From the NCBI GenBank assembly GCA_050746185.1, contig JBOGLA010000002.1:28439-92438 (forward strand): a stretch of DNA of 64,000 nucleotides. Reading direction: 5' to 3'. A program made the position numbers and the translations under genes. The first letter of the stretch is position 1; every line of letters starts with the position of its first letter. The DNA is from PALSA-188 sp050746185 (GTDB lineage Bacteria > Acidobacteriota > Terriglobia > Terriglobales > Acidobacteriaceae). The notes below the pieces were generated by a model. That model was not told the DNA's origin and made no database searches. It saw only the letters and a list, made by a program, of their open reading frames with translations. Positions 25,030 through 33,791 of the stretch are shown here, one piece after another.

Positions 25030-25809
25030 TTACTCTACAGCTTTGCTCGGCATCGGCAAGTTCAGCTCTTGCATAACCATTTGAAGGTCTTTCCAGGTTT
25101 CCTTCTTCTGGCGCGGATCGCGCAACAGGAACGCGGGATGATAGGTCACGGCCAGCTTCGTGCCTCGAAAGTCGAACCAACGGCCGCGTAACTCGCCCAT
25201 GGCGGCGCTGACCGCGAGCAACGTCTTCGCGGCCACCGCGCCCAGGGCCACGATTACCTTTGGCTTGATTGCTTCGATTTGCCGCATGAGAAACGGCGAA
25301 CACGTTTCACATTCGTCGCGCTCGGGGGTGCGATTGCCCGGAGGACGGCACTTTATGATGTTCGCGATGTACACATCTTCACGCTGCAATCCCATCGCCT
25401 TAATCATGTTGGTCAGCAGTTGCCCGGCCCGGCCGACGAACGGCTCGCCCTTCATGTCCTCATCAGCGCCGGGCGCCTCTCCGATAAACATGAGATCGGC
25501 ATTGGGATTGCCGACGCCAAAAACAATTTGTTTGCGTCCTTGCAGGTGGAGCTTGCAGCGGGTACAGTCGCCGATGTCTTCGCGAATCAATCGCAGCGAT
25601 TCAGCGGGATCGGTTCTTACTTCTTCCTCGTTGCGCACAGGCGCGCTCGTAGCGAGTTCTGCGGGCACAAGAGTTTCTTCCGAGCGGTTGACGGCTTCGC
25701 CGTGTTGACTCGCCGGTCGCCGATAGAAATCATAAATCCCGAGTTCATTGTAGAAATGAATGCGGTCGGCAAGGGCGCGTTTGAGTTGAGGGTCGAGAAC
25801 CATTGTCAT
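25030..25809 (-). CDS. Uracil-DNA glycosylase, family 4 (iron-sulphur type)
   Basis: Removes uracil from DNA to start base-excision repair. 259 residues. Family 4 motifs: VFGVGNPNADLMFIGEAPG (motif A), HPAFLLR (motif B) and IANIIKCRPPGNRTP. Cysteines in DCTRCKL and CETCSPF fit the 4Fe-4S cluster of this family. The first 65 residues (YNELGIYDFYRRP onward) are an extension before the catalytic domain. The start may be ATG 25809 or ATG 25803. Confidence 0.93.
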   Translation of the reverse strand: MTMVLDPQLKRALADRIHFYNELGIYDFYRRPASQHGEAVNRSEETLVPAELATSAPVRNEEEVRTDPAESLRLIREDIGDCTRCKLHLQGRKQIVFGVGNPNADLMFIGEAPGADEDMKGEPFVGRAGQLLTNMIKAMGLQREDVYIANIIKCRPPGNRTPERDECETCSPFLMRQIEAIKPKVIVALGAVAAKTLLAVSAAMGELRGRWFDFRGTKLAVTYHPAFLLRDPRQKKETWKDLQMVMQELNLPMPSKAVE

Positions 25810-25933
25810 TGAGTCGGGTCGGAAAACGGGTTCGGAAGAACTTTTCCTCTAGAATTGAAGGCGCACTCCATATTACAAGATTTGTTGAGGAAGCAAGGGA
25901 CATTGACTCCCTCCTCGGACGAAGCCCCGCGCC

Positions 25934-26782
25934 TTACTCGCCGATGAGCAGGATATTGTCAATCAAGCGCGTGCTTCCGACGAATCCGGCCACGGCTGCA
26001 AGCGTCATTCGGTTTATGCTTTCGACGGGGGCCAGGCTGTCTGGATCAACAATCTCCAGATAATCCAGCCGCGCCAACCTCTCTATCTCCAAAGCCTTCT
26101 TTCCCGCAAGTATCAGCGCTCCGGCGTCTTGTTCGCCTCGCTGAAACAATTCCTGAACAACCATCAATGACCGATACAGCGCAAGGGCCGCCTTTCGTTC
26201 CTCAAGATTCAGATAGGCGTTTCGCGAACTCATGGCGAGGCCATCGGGTTCGCGCACAATCGGGCAGACTGCGATTTCAATGGGAAACTTTAAGTCACTG
26301 ACCATGCGCCGGATGATTGCGACCTGGGCTGCATCTTTCTGCCCGAAGAATGCGACGTCAGGCTCCACGATGTGAAAGAGTTTCGCAACGACGGTCGCTA
26401 CGCCGCGAAAATGTCCCGGCCGCGATTTTCCGCACAGCTTATCGCTAATGCCTTCCACGTCAACGTATGTGACTGCTCCCGCCGGGTACATCTCTTCGAC
26501 GGAAGGCGCGAATAGAAAATCCACGTGTTGTTGCTCCAACAATTCACAATCGCGCTCAAAATTTCGCGGATATTTAGCCAGGTCTTCATTCGGGCCGAAC
26601 TGAAGGGGATTTACGAAAATGGAAGCCGCCACCACATCACATTGCGATCTTGCGGCGCGAACTAAAGATATATGCCCTTCATGAAGCGCCCCCATCGTGG
26701 GCACGAGTCCGACGCGCTTGCCCTCGCGACGAGCGGCCCGGGAAGCAGCGCGCATTTCAGAAGTAGTCCGGAAGACTTGCAT
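25934..26782 (-). CDS. panC: Pantothenate synthetase (pantoate--beta-alanine ligase)
   Basis: Joins pantoate and beta-alanine with ATP in the CoA precursor pathway. 282 residues, the normal length. Nucleotidyl-transferase motif VPTMGALHEGHISLVRAA near the N-terminus (HxGH), KSRPGHFRGVATVVAKLF, FGQKDAAQ and MSSRNAYL. It follows panB on the same strand with 65 bases between, so the two steps are likely co-expressed. Confidence 0.97.
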   Translation of the reverse strand: MQVFRTTSEMRAASRAARREGKRVGLVPTMGALHEGHISLVRAARSQCDVVAASIFVNPLQFGPNEDLAKYPRNFERDCELLEQQHVDFLFAPSVEEMYPAGAVTYVDVEGISDKLCGKSRPGHFRGVATVVAKLFHIVEPDVAFFGQKDAAQVAIIRRMVSDLKFPIEIAVCPIVREPDGLAMSSRNAYLNLEERKAALALYRSLMVVQELFQRGEQDAGALILAGKKALEIERLARLDYLEIVDPDSLAPVESINRMTLAAVAGFVGSTRLIDNILLIGE

Positions 26783-26847
26783 TGTGTTTCGATGGAGGGG
26801 ACGGGCGTTCCCATCAAGTCAAATCAGTCTGTCAATTTGCAAAACCA

Positions 26848-27735
26848 TTATCGTCGCATCGCCCGCTTTCGTTCGAGCACTGCCTCCAACGCAGCCTTCG
26901 TTTCCACCGGCAAATGATACGACTCAGCATCCGACGGATACTGTCTCGCCGCAACGTCCGCGCAGAAGTCTCGGACCGCCCTCATTACAAGCGCGGCCCC
27001 GTCCCCGTACCGGCGGACGAATTTCGCGGGTTCCGAAAAAGTGAGACTCAAGAGGTCATGAAAAACCAGGACCTGCCCATCACAATCCGGGCCGGCGCCG
27101 ATCCCAATCGTTGGTGTGCTCACTTCAGCCGTGACCATCGCCGCGACTTCACGCGGTATTCCTTCGAGATAAATGCATGCGACGCCCGCGCGATCGAGGG
27201 CCACGGCGTCGCGCATCAGTTGCTCGATATCCGCCAAAGTCTTTCCCTGGACTTTATATCCGCCCATGCGATTGACCGATTGAGGAGTCAGGCCGATGTG
27301 CCCGGCAACAGGTATTTCGGCGTCTATGATGCGCCGAACCAGATCGGCTCGCTTCTCTCCCCCTTCAATCTTCACCGCTTCCGCGCCGTCTTTCATAAAC
27401 CTCGTGGCGTTGCGCACCGCCTCTTCCGCGCCGGCGTGATAAGAACCGAACGGCATGTCGGCGATCAGCAACGCATGCTTCACGCCACGCCTCACCGCTC
27501 GAACGTGGTGAAGCATCTCATCCACCGTGACCGACAAAGTATTTTCGTACCCGAGCATGGTCATGGCAAGGGAATCGCCGACCAGCACAACATCAATTTC
27601 CGCCTCGTCAACCAGGCGCGCGGACGGGTAGTCGTACGCGGTTAAACACGTGATCGGATCACGGTGGATTTTCTTGTCTCGCAGGGATGCGACAGTAATT
27701 TTCCGGCGGAATCCGCCGTTGGGAATGAAGCTCAT
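26848..27735 (-). CDS. panB: 3-methyl-2-oxobutanoate hydroxymethyltransferase
   Basis: Makes ketopantoate from ketoisovalerate and methylene-tetrahydrofolate. 295 residues from ATG 27735, which has GGAGG seven bases upstream; an upstream frame extension of 25 codons is discounted. Motifs: CLTAYDYPSARLVDEA, VLVGDSLAMTMLGYENT, IADMPFGSYH and VKIEGG. First gene of a panB-panC pair. Confidence 0.97.
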   Translation of the reverse strand: MSFIPNGGFRRKITVASLRDKKIHRDPITCLTAYDYPSARLVDEAEIDVVLVGDSLAMTMLGYENTLSVTVDEMLHHVRAVRRGVKHALLIADMPFGSYHAGAEEAVRNATRFMKDGAEAVKIEGGEKRADLVRRIIDAEIPVAGHIGLTPQSVNRMGGYKVQGKTLADIEQLMRDAVALDRAGVACIYLEGIPREVAAMVTAEVSTPTIGIGAGPDCDGQVLVFHDLLSLTFSEPAKFVRRYGDGAALVMRAVRDFCADVAARQYPSDAESYHLPVETKAALEAVLERKRAMRR

Positions 27736-27845
27736 TCGGTCCTCCAGTGCCCCTCCGCATCGCGGATAGAGCCCGTTCGACTTCAGAAATTCAATTGTAG
27801 TCCCGGGCAAAGCAATGGTCGAGACCCTTCGCCCGCCATGCCGCT

Positions 27846-28250
27846 CTAGCGCCGGGCTCGACGTTTCACGTTAGTGCGCAGCCACACAGCGTAGCCCACT
27901 TCATCGAGCTTGCTCGACGCCAGATCGAAAACCGCGTGGGTCGCATCCTCTTCGCTGGCCTTAAAGTTGAACCCGCGCAGTTCGAGGAACGGAATGCCGG
28001 CCACAAAACCGGTTCGCTTGTTGCCATCTACGAAAGGATGATTGCGAATAATCCCGGCGCTGTAAATGGCCGCCAATTCGATAATGTCCGAACTTGCGCC
28101 GCAGGCGTAGTGCTGAAGCGGCCGAGCGAGGGCAGACGCCAGGAGCCCTCGATCGCGCAATCCCGCCGCACCGCCATGTGACGATAAAAGGCGGTCGTGG
28201 ATCGTGAGCACGTCGCGCTCCTCCAACCACAGTGGCTCCCGGCTTTTCAC
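27846..28250 (-). CDS. doc: Doc-type (death-on-curing) Fic family protein
   Basis: 134 residues from GTG 28250. The Fic core HPFVDGNKRTGF is intact. The N-terminus (WLEERDVLTIHDRLL) and GLRDRGLLASALARP are typical of Doc, which phosphorylates EF-Tu. No antitoxin gene (Phd or AbrB-like) fits in the 75 bases upstream, where a hairpin repeat lies. So this is an orphan, or an antitoxin acts from elsewhere. Confidence 0.85.
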   Translation of the reverse strand: MKSREPLWLEERDVLTIHDRLLSSHGGAAGLRDRGLLASALARPLQHYACGASSDIIELAAIYSAGIIRNHPFVDGNKRTGFVAGIPFLELRGFNFKASEEDATHAVFDLASSKLDEVGYAVWLRTNVKRRARR

Positions 28251-28289
28251 TTGGATAAGGAGCGATTTTCCGGTCCTGATCTGCCCTCG

Positions 28290-28322
28290 CGATGGAGTGA
28301 CGGGCGTCCTCGCCCGTCCAAA
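28290..28322. repeat. GACGGGCG-type hairpin repeat
   Basis: ATGGAGTGACGGGCGTCC followed by TCGCCCGTCC: stem GACGGGCG with CGCCCGTC. Same family as 50082-50107, 63469-63497 and the purL insertion. Confidence 0.7.
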
Positions 28323-28325
28323 TGT

Positions 28326-28991
28326 CTAGGCGCTGGCCGCTTCCTGGCTCCCCAGCGGCAGGAAGTACTGGGTTCCCTTGATCGGCGCGGAGACTTTTCG
28401 CAACAATTCCTGCAAGTCCTGATTCCGCTCCACGAAATCAATGTCAGAAGTGTTCACGATCAGCAGATCCGAAGACGTGTAGTGAAAGAAAAAGTGCTCG
28501 TAGGCTTTGATTACCTCTTCCAGGTAACCCTCATTGATGGTCTTCTCTTCGGGGGCATTTTTTTTCTTCAGGCGTTTCTTCAGCACTTCGGGCGTGGCTT
28601 GCAGGTAAATTACCAGATCGGGCGTGGGCAGTTGCTCCCGAAAATAATTGTAAAAGCGGTTATACGTATCCAGTTCCTGATCGTTCAGGTTGAGGCAGGC
28701 GAAGAGCTTGTCTTTTTCGAAAATAAAATCGGTGATAACAGTCTTCTGCGAGCGAGGGCCCAGATCCAGCGAGCGCAACTGTTCGAAGCGCCGGATAAGA
28801 AACGCGAACTGCGCCTGGAAGCCGGCGCCGCGTTCGCCATCATAAAAGGCGCGCAGAAAGGGATTCTCTTCCGGCTCGGTGACGCGTTGGGCATTCAGCC
28901 GTTCGGCCAGAATGCCTGCCAGCGTGCTTTTTCCGACCCGAATAGGTCCTTCAATTGCGATGTAGCGGGGAAGCTCAAAAAGATTGGCCAT
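28326..28991 (-). CDS. Deoxynucleoside kinase (dNK family)
   Basis: Phosphorylates deoxynucleosides for salvage. 221 residues. P-loop IAIEGPIRVGKSTLAGIL near the N-terminus, then EPEENPFLRAFY, which fits the deoxyadenosine/deoxyguanosine kinase group, and DFIFEKDKLFA replacing the DRS-type motif. Such a kinase often lies near panB/panC or folK in Acidobacteria and Bacteroidetes. Here the doc gene intervenes before panB. Confidence 0.88.
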   Translation of the reverse strand: MANLFELPRYIAIEGPIRVGKSTLAGILAERLNAQRVTEPEENPFLRAFYDGERGAGFQAQFAFLIRRFEQLRSLDLGPRSQKTVITDFIFEKDKLFACLNLNDQELDTYNRFYNYFREQLPTPDLVIYLQATPEVLKKRLKKKNAPEEKTINEGYLEEVIKAYEHFFFHYTSSDLLIVNTSDIDFVERNQDLQELLRKVSAPIKGTQYFLPLGSQEAASA

Positions 28992-29165
28992 GGATTAGGG
29001 GATAACTTCGACACCGCAGGATATCCCGGCACCGCCTGCGACGCAATTGAGGGAATAGTTAACAGGCGATGGAAAATTGCCGATTTGAGATTGCAGATTT
29101 ATATAAGACCGCTCGGAAATCTACGATCTGAAGTATCCAACCAGCAATCCTTTACAATCCATTCC

Positions 29166-29897
29166 ATGTTCGGTTCCGTGGTCGCAGCCTCTGGGCTCAG
29201 CGTCGCTGCCGCGTTGGCATACCAGTCCATCTCGCCGACTGCGCAATGGTATGGGCGAACATTCACCGGGCTTCATCCCGGATCAAAGCAGTTGGCGCTC
29301 ACCTACGACGATGGGCCGAACGATCCCCACACGCTTCGCCTGCTGGACGTATTGGCGAACCACGATGTTCACGCGACATTCTTTTTGATTGGGCGTTACG
29401 TCCGCGAGCGTTCTGATATCGTCCGCGAAATAGTACAAGCGGGCCACGCGATCGGAAATCACACTTTCACCCATCCTCTGTTGACATTCCAACCCGGCCG
29501 GGAGATCGAGCGGCAACTTACCGAATGTACGCTGGCAATCCGCGACGCCGTCGGCGAACATTCCAACCTCTTCCGCCCTCCATTTGGCGGACGACGGCCC
29601 ACAGTCCTGCAAATCGCGCGCCGGCTCGGCCTTCAACCCGTGATGTGGAACGTGACAGGCTATGACTGGAATGCTAGATCCGCCGCGCATATCCAGCATC
29701 GAGTGACGCGAAGAGTGCGTGGAGGAAACGTGATCCTCCTGCACGATGGTGGACACAAGCAATTCGGCGCTGACCGCTCCCGCACCGTCGCTGCTTCCGA
29801 TAAAATAATCTCTAGATATAAATCCGAGGGCCTGGAGTTCGTCACAATCCCGGAGATGATCAGAATATCCCTGACGGATATGTCATGCCGGGCGTAG
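29166..29897 (+). CDS. Polysaccharide deacetylase (NodB/CE4 family), membrane-anchored
   Basis: 243 residues. A hydrophobic N-terminus (VVAASGLSVAAALAY) should anchor or export it. CE4 motifs: LTYDDGPNDPHT (catalytic Asp and metal Asp), NHTFTHPLL (metal His pair) and FRPPFGGRRP; late HDGG supplies the final histidine. It likely deacetylates peptidoglycan or an exopolysaccharide. The reading frame is open far upstream, but that part overlaps the dNK gene and is spurious. The last residues (MSCRA) and the stop are encoded by a dispersed repeat. Confidence 0.92.
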   Translation: MFGSVVAASGLSVAAALAYQSISPTAQWYGRTFTGLHPGSKQLALTYDDGPNDPHTLRLLDVLANHDVHATFFLIGRYVRERSDIVREIVQAGHAIGNHTFTHPLLTFQPGREIERQLTECTLAIRDAVGEHSNLFRPPFGGRRPTVLQIARRLGLQPVMWNVTGYDWNARSAAHIQHRVTRRVRGGNVILLHDGGHKQFGADRSRTVAASDKIISRYKSEGLEFVTIPEMIRISLTDMSCRA

Positions 29898-29946
29898 CGA
29901 GGGGCCTGCAACCGATATGTCATCCCGAGCGTAGCGAGGGATCTGC
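29881..29946. repeat. Two tandem TGTCATSCCGRGCGTAGCGAG half-elements
   Basis: Copies at 29881-29910 and 29918-29946, both close to the unit at 87-115. The first overlaps the 3' end of the deacetylase gene and provides its stop codon (TAG inside GCGTAGCGAG). Confidence 0.8.
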
Positions 29947-30035
29947 ATTTTCAAAAATTAGAAGCAGAGTCCGTGAAAAGCGTAGTCCAATCCTGACGGC
30001 CCCCTTCCCCGTTACCTCCAGACGCGGACCTTGTG

Positions 30036-31337
30036 CTAATTCTTCATCGCCGCAAATGCCTTCTTCGCCGCCGCCACAGTCTTCCCAATATCCGCCTCCG
30101 TGTGCGACGTGCTCACGAATGCAGCTTCAAATTGCGATGGAGGCAGATAAACTCCCTCGTCGAGCATTGTCCGATGGAATCGCGCAAATGCCTGGGTATC
30201 TGATTTCGAAGCGGAATTCCAGTCCGTCACCGCGTCCGGCGTGAAGAAACATGTAAACATCGAGCCAACGCGATTGGCGCGAACCGCAATACCTGCTTCT
30301 TTCGCAGCCGCCTCGAACCCATTCATCAAAGCCGCGCTGAGCTTTTCCAATTGCGGATAAATTTCCTCCTTCTTATCCCGCAAAGTTTGCAGCGTCGCGA
30401 CTCCCGCTGCCATGGCCAGAGGATTTCCGGACAAGGTCCCCGCCTGATACATCGGTCCCACCGGAGCGACCAAATCCATGATTTCGGATGGGCCGCCGTA
30501 CGCCCCGACCGGCAGGCCTCCGCCAATTATCTTTCCCAGCGTCGTCAGGTCCGGACGGATTCCATAAAGTTCCTGCGCTCCGCCAAAAGCCACGCGAAAT
30601 CCGGACATCACCTCGTCGAAGATCAGCACTGTATTTTCCCGTTGAGTAATGCCGCGCAGCAAGACCAGATAATCTCCGGTCGCGGGCACGCAACCCATGT
30701 TCCCCACCACGGGTTCCACGATCACGCACGCAATCTGATGTTTGAATTTAGTGAACGCGTGTTCCAGGGCTTCGCTGTCGTTAAATGGCAAAGCAATGGT
30801 GAATTGAGTAAATTCCTGCGGAACCCCAGCCGACCCGGGAATCCCCAAAGTCGCTATGCCCGAACCCGCCTTTACCAGCAGCGCATCCGCGTGCCCGTGG
30901 TAGCAGCCTTCAAACTTCACGATGTACTTCCGTTTGGTATAAGCGCGCGCCAGGCGAATGGCAGACATCGTGGCTTCGGTGCCCGAATTTACAAATCGCA
31001 CCTTCTCGATATGAGGGAACGCCGAAATTACCAGTTCCGCCAGATCCGCCTCCTGCGCAATGGACGTTCCGAAGCTGGTTCCGTTTCGCGCGGCAGCGAT
31101 AATCGCCTCCACCACCCTTTGCGGCGCGTGCCCAAGAATCATCGGTCCCCATGATCCCAGATAGTCAATATATTCGTTCCCGTCCACATCCCACACATGC
31201 GAGCCTTTGCCTCGCGCCATGAATGGCTGCTCGCCGCCGACCGATCCAAACGCCCGCACCGGCGAACTGACTCCGCCGGGAATCATCTGTTCGGCGCGCT
31301 TCTGTAATTTGCGCGACTTCTCAACTCTCCGGGCCAT
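30036..31337 (-). CDS. hemL: Glutamate-1-semialdehyde 2,1-aminomutase
   Basis: Converts glutamate-1-semialdehyde to 5-aminolevulinate, the C5 route to haem. 433 residues, the normal length. Class III aminotransferase features: IPGGVSSPVRAFGSVGG, NSGTEATMSAIRLAR, the PLP-binding region TTLGKIIGGGLPVGAYGG with the Schiff-base lysine, and MYQAGTLSGNPLAMAAG. It stands alone here; other hem genes are not in the window. Confidence 0.97.
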   Translation of the reverse strand: MARRVEKSRKLQKRAEQMIPGGVSSPVRAFGSVGGEQPFMARGKGSHVWDVDGNEYIDYLGSWGPMILGHAPQRVVEAIIAAARNGTSFGTSIAQEADLAELVISAFPHIEKVRFVNSGTEATMSAIRLARAYTKRKYIVKFEGCYHGHADALLVKAGSGIATLGIPGSAGVPQEFTQFTIALPFNDSEALEHAFTKFKHQIACVIVEPVVGNMGCVPATGDYLVLLRGITQRENTVLIFDEVMSGFRVAFGGAQELYGIRPDLTTLGKIIGGGLPVGAYGGPSEIMDLVAPVGPMYQAGTLSGNPLAMAAGVATLQTLRDKKEEIYPQLEKLSAALMNGFEAAAKEAGIAVRANRVGSMFTCFFTPDAVTDWNSASKSDTQAFARFHRTMLDEGVYLPPSQFEAAFVSTSHTEADIGKTVAAAKKAFAAMKN

Positions 31338-31654
31338 CAGCCTCCTTCAGATTTCAGGAAACGGAAAGAATATCATTTGAAGCGTATTTACCCCGAGTTG
31401 CACTGAGAACTGAGAGCTAACAACTGGTAGCTGACTGTTATTCCAGCAACCCAGAATTCACGAAACATTTATCACCGCGCAACAATCCTGAAACACCAGC
31501 CCCATACGCTTATCCCAGTAATACACCCTTCTAACCGGGAGGGTTTGGGACAGCTTTGGGGGGCTCCGGGCTGTCCTTCTTCTTTTCCTCCGCGCATCTG
31601 TTCATCGCCTTTTGGTTGCGATGCCTGGCTTCGCCGCGTAGCATCTAATTGCAC
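31338..31654. other. Intergenic region between hemL and the ABC permease
   Basis: About 317 bases with divergent flanking genes. Near 31401-31437 it contains the low-complexity ACTGAGAACTGAGAGC text common in other spacers. No promoter box was convincing and no RNA gene was recognised. Confidence 0.5.
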
Positions 31655-32905
31655 ATGGCTCCGACTACGACCGCGCCGGTCACATCCTGTCCGAAGCCGA
31701 CTTTTGTCTTCAGTGAAATCTTCAGTTTCGCCTACGATACTTTTTGCAGCAATAAAGTCCGTTTTGCCCTCACCGGGCTGGGAATGGTGATCGGCACGGC
31801 CTCGCTCATCCTGGTTGTGACAATCGGAATGACTGGAAAGCAATATGTCTTGAATCAGATTCAATCCATCGGCGCCAATCTTATTTATGCCGAATATGAG
31901 GGAGGCGGCCAGCCCATCACCAACTCCGCGCCTGATCCGCTCACCCTTGACGACATGACGGCCGCCGTAAGAGACGTTCCGGGCATTGTAGCGGCTTCGC
32001 CCGTCGTCCCCCTCGGAGACCGCATTCCCATCGGAAATGGACGAGAGCGGGACATCCAAATTCTGGGCACCTATCCCGACTATCTGACCGTGCGCAACCT
32101 GGTGGTGATTTCCGGCAGATTTTTCGATTCTGAAGATGAACAGGCCCACAATAAAGTCGCTGTGATTACGGAAATCATGGCCCGCGAAATTTACGGATCG
32201 CCGGAAAACGCAATCGGTAAAGTCATCCGGCTGACCGGGCTGCCATTCACCGTGATCGGCGCCTTCAAAGAGCGGGTCAACACCTTCGGTCAGTCCGAAG
32301 TGACCGACAACACCATGGTCATTCCCTATACCGTGGCCCGCTATTTCACCGACACTCCAACCGTGAAGCAGATTTACTTTTCGATGGCCGACCCTTCCAT
32401 GGTGGGGCCGGCGACCGATCAGATCAGGCGCGTGATAAAAAGCCGCCATCGCGCCGAATCGGTTTATAACGTTACCAATCTCACCCAGCTCGTTGCCGTC
32501 GCCGAGAAAACAGCCGATGCCTTAACCATGGTGTTATTGGCAGTCGCGGCAATTGTGCTTCTGGTAAGCGGTATCGGCATCATGAATATCATGCTGGCCA
32601 CGGTGAGCGCGCGGATCCGCGAAATTGGAATCCGCAAAGCTTTGGGTGCGACTCAGCGCGAGATTCTTCTCCAATTTTTGTCAGAAGCAATCCTGATCTC
32701 GGTTGGTGGAGGACTGATCGGCGTGGTCATCGGATTAGCCATTCCATATTCCGTGCGATTTCTAACCCAATATCGCATCCCGATCTCGGGATTATCTGCA
32801 ATTGTCGCCATCCTGGTCTCGTCGCTCGTGGGCATTCTCTTCGGAACGGTCCCCGCGACTCGCGCCGCCAAGCTCGACCCCGTCGAGAGTTTGCGATACG
32901 AATAA
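31655..32905 (+). CDS. MacB/FtsX-type ABC transporter permease
   Basis: 416 residues. The N-terminal helix (RFALTGLGMVIGTASLILVV) is followed by a MacB-like periplasmic domain (residues 60-285) and three C-terminal helices: LLAVAAIVLLVSGIGIMNIMLA, AILISVGGGLIGVVIGL and SAIVAILVSSLVGILFG. VSARIREIGIRKALGATQREI is the conserved FtsX cytoplasmic motif. No ATPase gene is adjacent. ATG 31655 is preferred over a TTG two codons upstream. A fragment of a second permease lies at 34131-34196. Confidence 0.92.
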   Translation: MAPTTTAPVTSCPKPTFVFSEIFSFAYDTFCSNKVRFALTGLGMVIGTASLILVVTIGMTGKQYVLNQIQSIGANLIYAEYEGGGQPITNSAPDPLTLDDMTAAVRDVPGIVAASPVVPLGDRIPIGNGRERDIQILGTYPDYLTVRNLVVISGRFFDSEDEQAHNKVAVITEIMAREIYGSPENAIGKVIRLTGLPFTVIGAFKERVNTFGQSEVTDNTMVIPYTVARYFTDTPTVKQIYFSMADPSMVGPATDQIRRVIKSRHRAESVYNVTNLTQLVAVAEKTADALTMVLLAVAAIVLLVSGIGIMNIMLATVSARIREIGIRKALGATQREILLQFLSEAILISVGGGLIGVVIGLAIPYSVRFLTQYRIPISGLSAIVAILVSSLVGILFGTVPATRAAKLDPVESLRYE

Positions 32906-33074
32906 GAGGACCGCGTCTCGCAAAGACGGCAGAACCTGGAGTATTCGGGGCCGCCCTGGCTACTTTGCTCAGTGCTAAATGCTAATTGCCAAATTATGAC
33001 CTTCGCTCTCCCCCCGCTCCAACTATCCGCTTTACTAAGCTGTCATTGTCAGACCGCCGATTCTTCCATGTTTG

Positions 33075-33211
33075 CCCATCACATACAAGCCTCACTAATT
33101 TGTCATCCCGAGGCCGCGGATTCTTCGCATCAGCGAAGCATCCCAACGAAGGACCTATGCATTGTCGGGCGTTCCGCACAAGCGGGCAGAACTCCACTTC
33201 CTCAGGATGAC
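33075..33211. repeat. Palindromic element, empty copy (plus shared flank)
   Basis: The element proper runs 33101-33211, from TGTCATCCCGAGG to CCTCAGGATGAC, with inverted ends. The 26 bases before it (from CCCATCACATAC) are also shared with the second copy. The left 63 bases differ from 33278-33340 at only three positions. The right 48 bases resemble 33668-33710. The 327 bases between those two parts of copy 2 are missing here. Confidence 0.82.
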
Positions 33212-33250
33212 TCTGGATTTGCGTAGGAAACGGCATGGCGGTCATGTTCA

Positions 33251-33710
33251 CCCATCACATACAAACTCCCACTCATTTGTCATCCTGAGGCCGCGGATTC
33301 TTCGCATCAGCGAAGAATCCCAACGAAGGACCCATGCATTTCCGTTCACGCTACTACTACGTCTACATCCTGACCAATCGCTCAAAAACTCTCTATACCG
33401 GCGTGACCAGCAACCTGGAAAAACGCATGTTCGAGCACAAGCATCACGCGTATCCTGGATTTACATCGCGATACAAAATTGACCGCCTCGTCTATTTCGA
33501 ACGATTTGGAGATGTCCAGGCAGCCATCGCCCGAGAGAAGCAAATCAAAGGGCTGCTGCGAATCAAGAAGATGGCACTCATTATCTCCATGAATCCAGCG
33601 TGGAAAGACCTAAGTGAAGAATGGTCCGTGCGGCATCAATATCAACCTGAAAATACATAGATCCCTCGTCGGGAGTTCCGTGCAAGCGCGGAACTCCGCT
33701 TCCTCCGGAC
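33251..33710 (+). mobile_element. Palindromic element split by a GIY-YIG nuclease gene
   Basis: Left half 33278-33340, preceded by the shared flank from 33251, and right half 33668-33710 are both recognisable parts of the element at 33101-33211. The GIY-YIG gene occupies the interval between them. The gene's ATG lies inside the left half (CCCATGCATT). No transposase and no clear target-site duplication were seen, so calling it mobile is an inference. Confidence 0.55.
33334..33660 (+). CDS. GIY-YIG nuclease superfamily protein
   Basis: 108 residues, single-domain GIY-YIG of the small UPF0213-like type. The fold signature is YYYVYILTNRSKTLYTGVT, standing for the GIY...YIG pair, followed by LEKRMFEHK with the conserved Arg and His, YFERFGDVQAAIAREKQIKG and the typical C-terminal NPAWKDLSEEW. 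No DNA-binding domain is fused. The gene lies exactly between the two halves of a palindromic repeat and takes its start codon from the repeat. Function is unproven; proximity to the repeats suggests a role in their spread or processing. Confidence 0.9.
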   Translation: MHFRSRYYYVYILTNRSKTLYTGVTSNLEKRMFEHKHHAYPGFTSRYKIDRLVYFERFGDVQAAIAREKQIKGLLRIKKMALIISMNPAWKDLSEEWSVRHQYQPENT

Positions 33711-33728
33711 GGTGTTGTCATTAGGTGT

Positions 33729-33791
33729 TGTCATCCTGAGGCAGTACAGGCCCTCGCTCCGCGAGGCCTGCCAACGAAGGACCTATGCATT
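33729..33791. repeat. Third palindromic element, left half only
   Basis: Starts TGTCATCCTGAGG, has a changed internal hairpin (AGGCCctcgctccgcgaGGCCT) and ends CCAACGAAGGACCTATGCAT like the other copies. The following sequence does not continue into a nuclease gene. Confidence 0.7.

Noticed and set aside
28197..29165. N-terminal extension of the polysaccharide deacetylase frame
   Set aside because: It overlaps the dNK and doc genes on the other strand and has no similarity to CE4 proteins; a membrane-anchor start at 29166 is natural.
31472..32449. Open frame antisense to the ABC permease
   Set aside because: The permease on the plus strand has clear helices and the FtsX motif; the antisense product has none.
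33101..33791. CRISPR array
   Set aside because: The repeated units are palindromic, of unequal spacing, and not separated by unique spacers of constant length; no cas genes are nearby.
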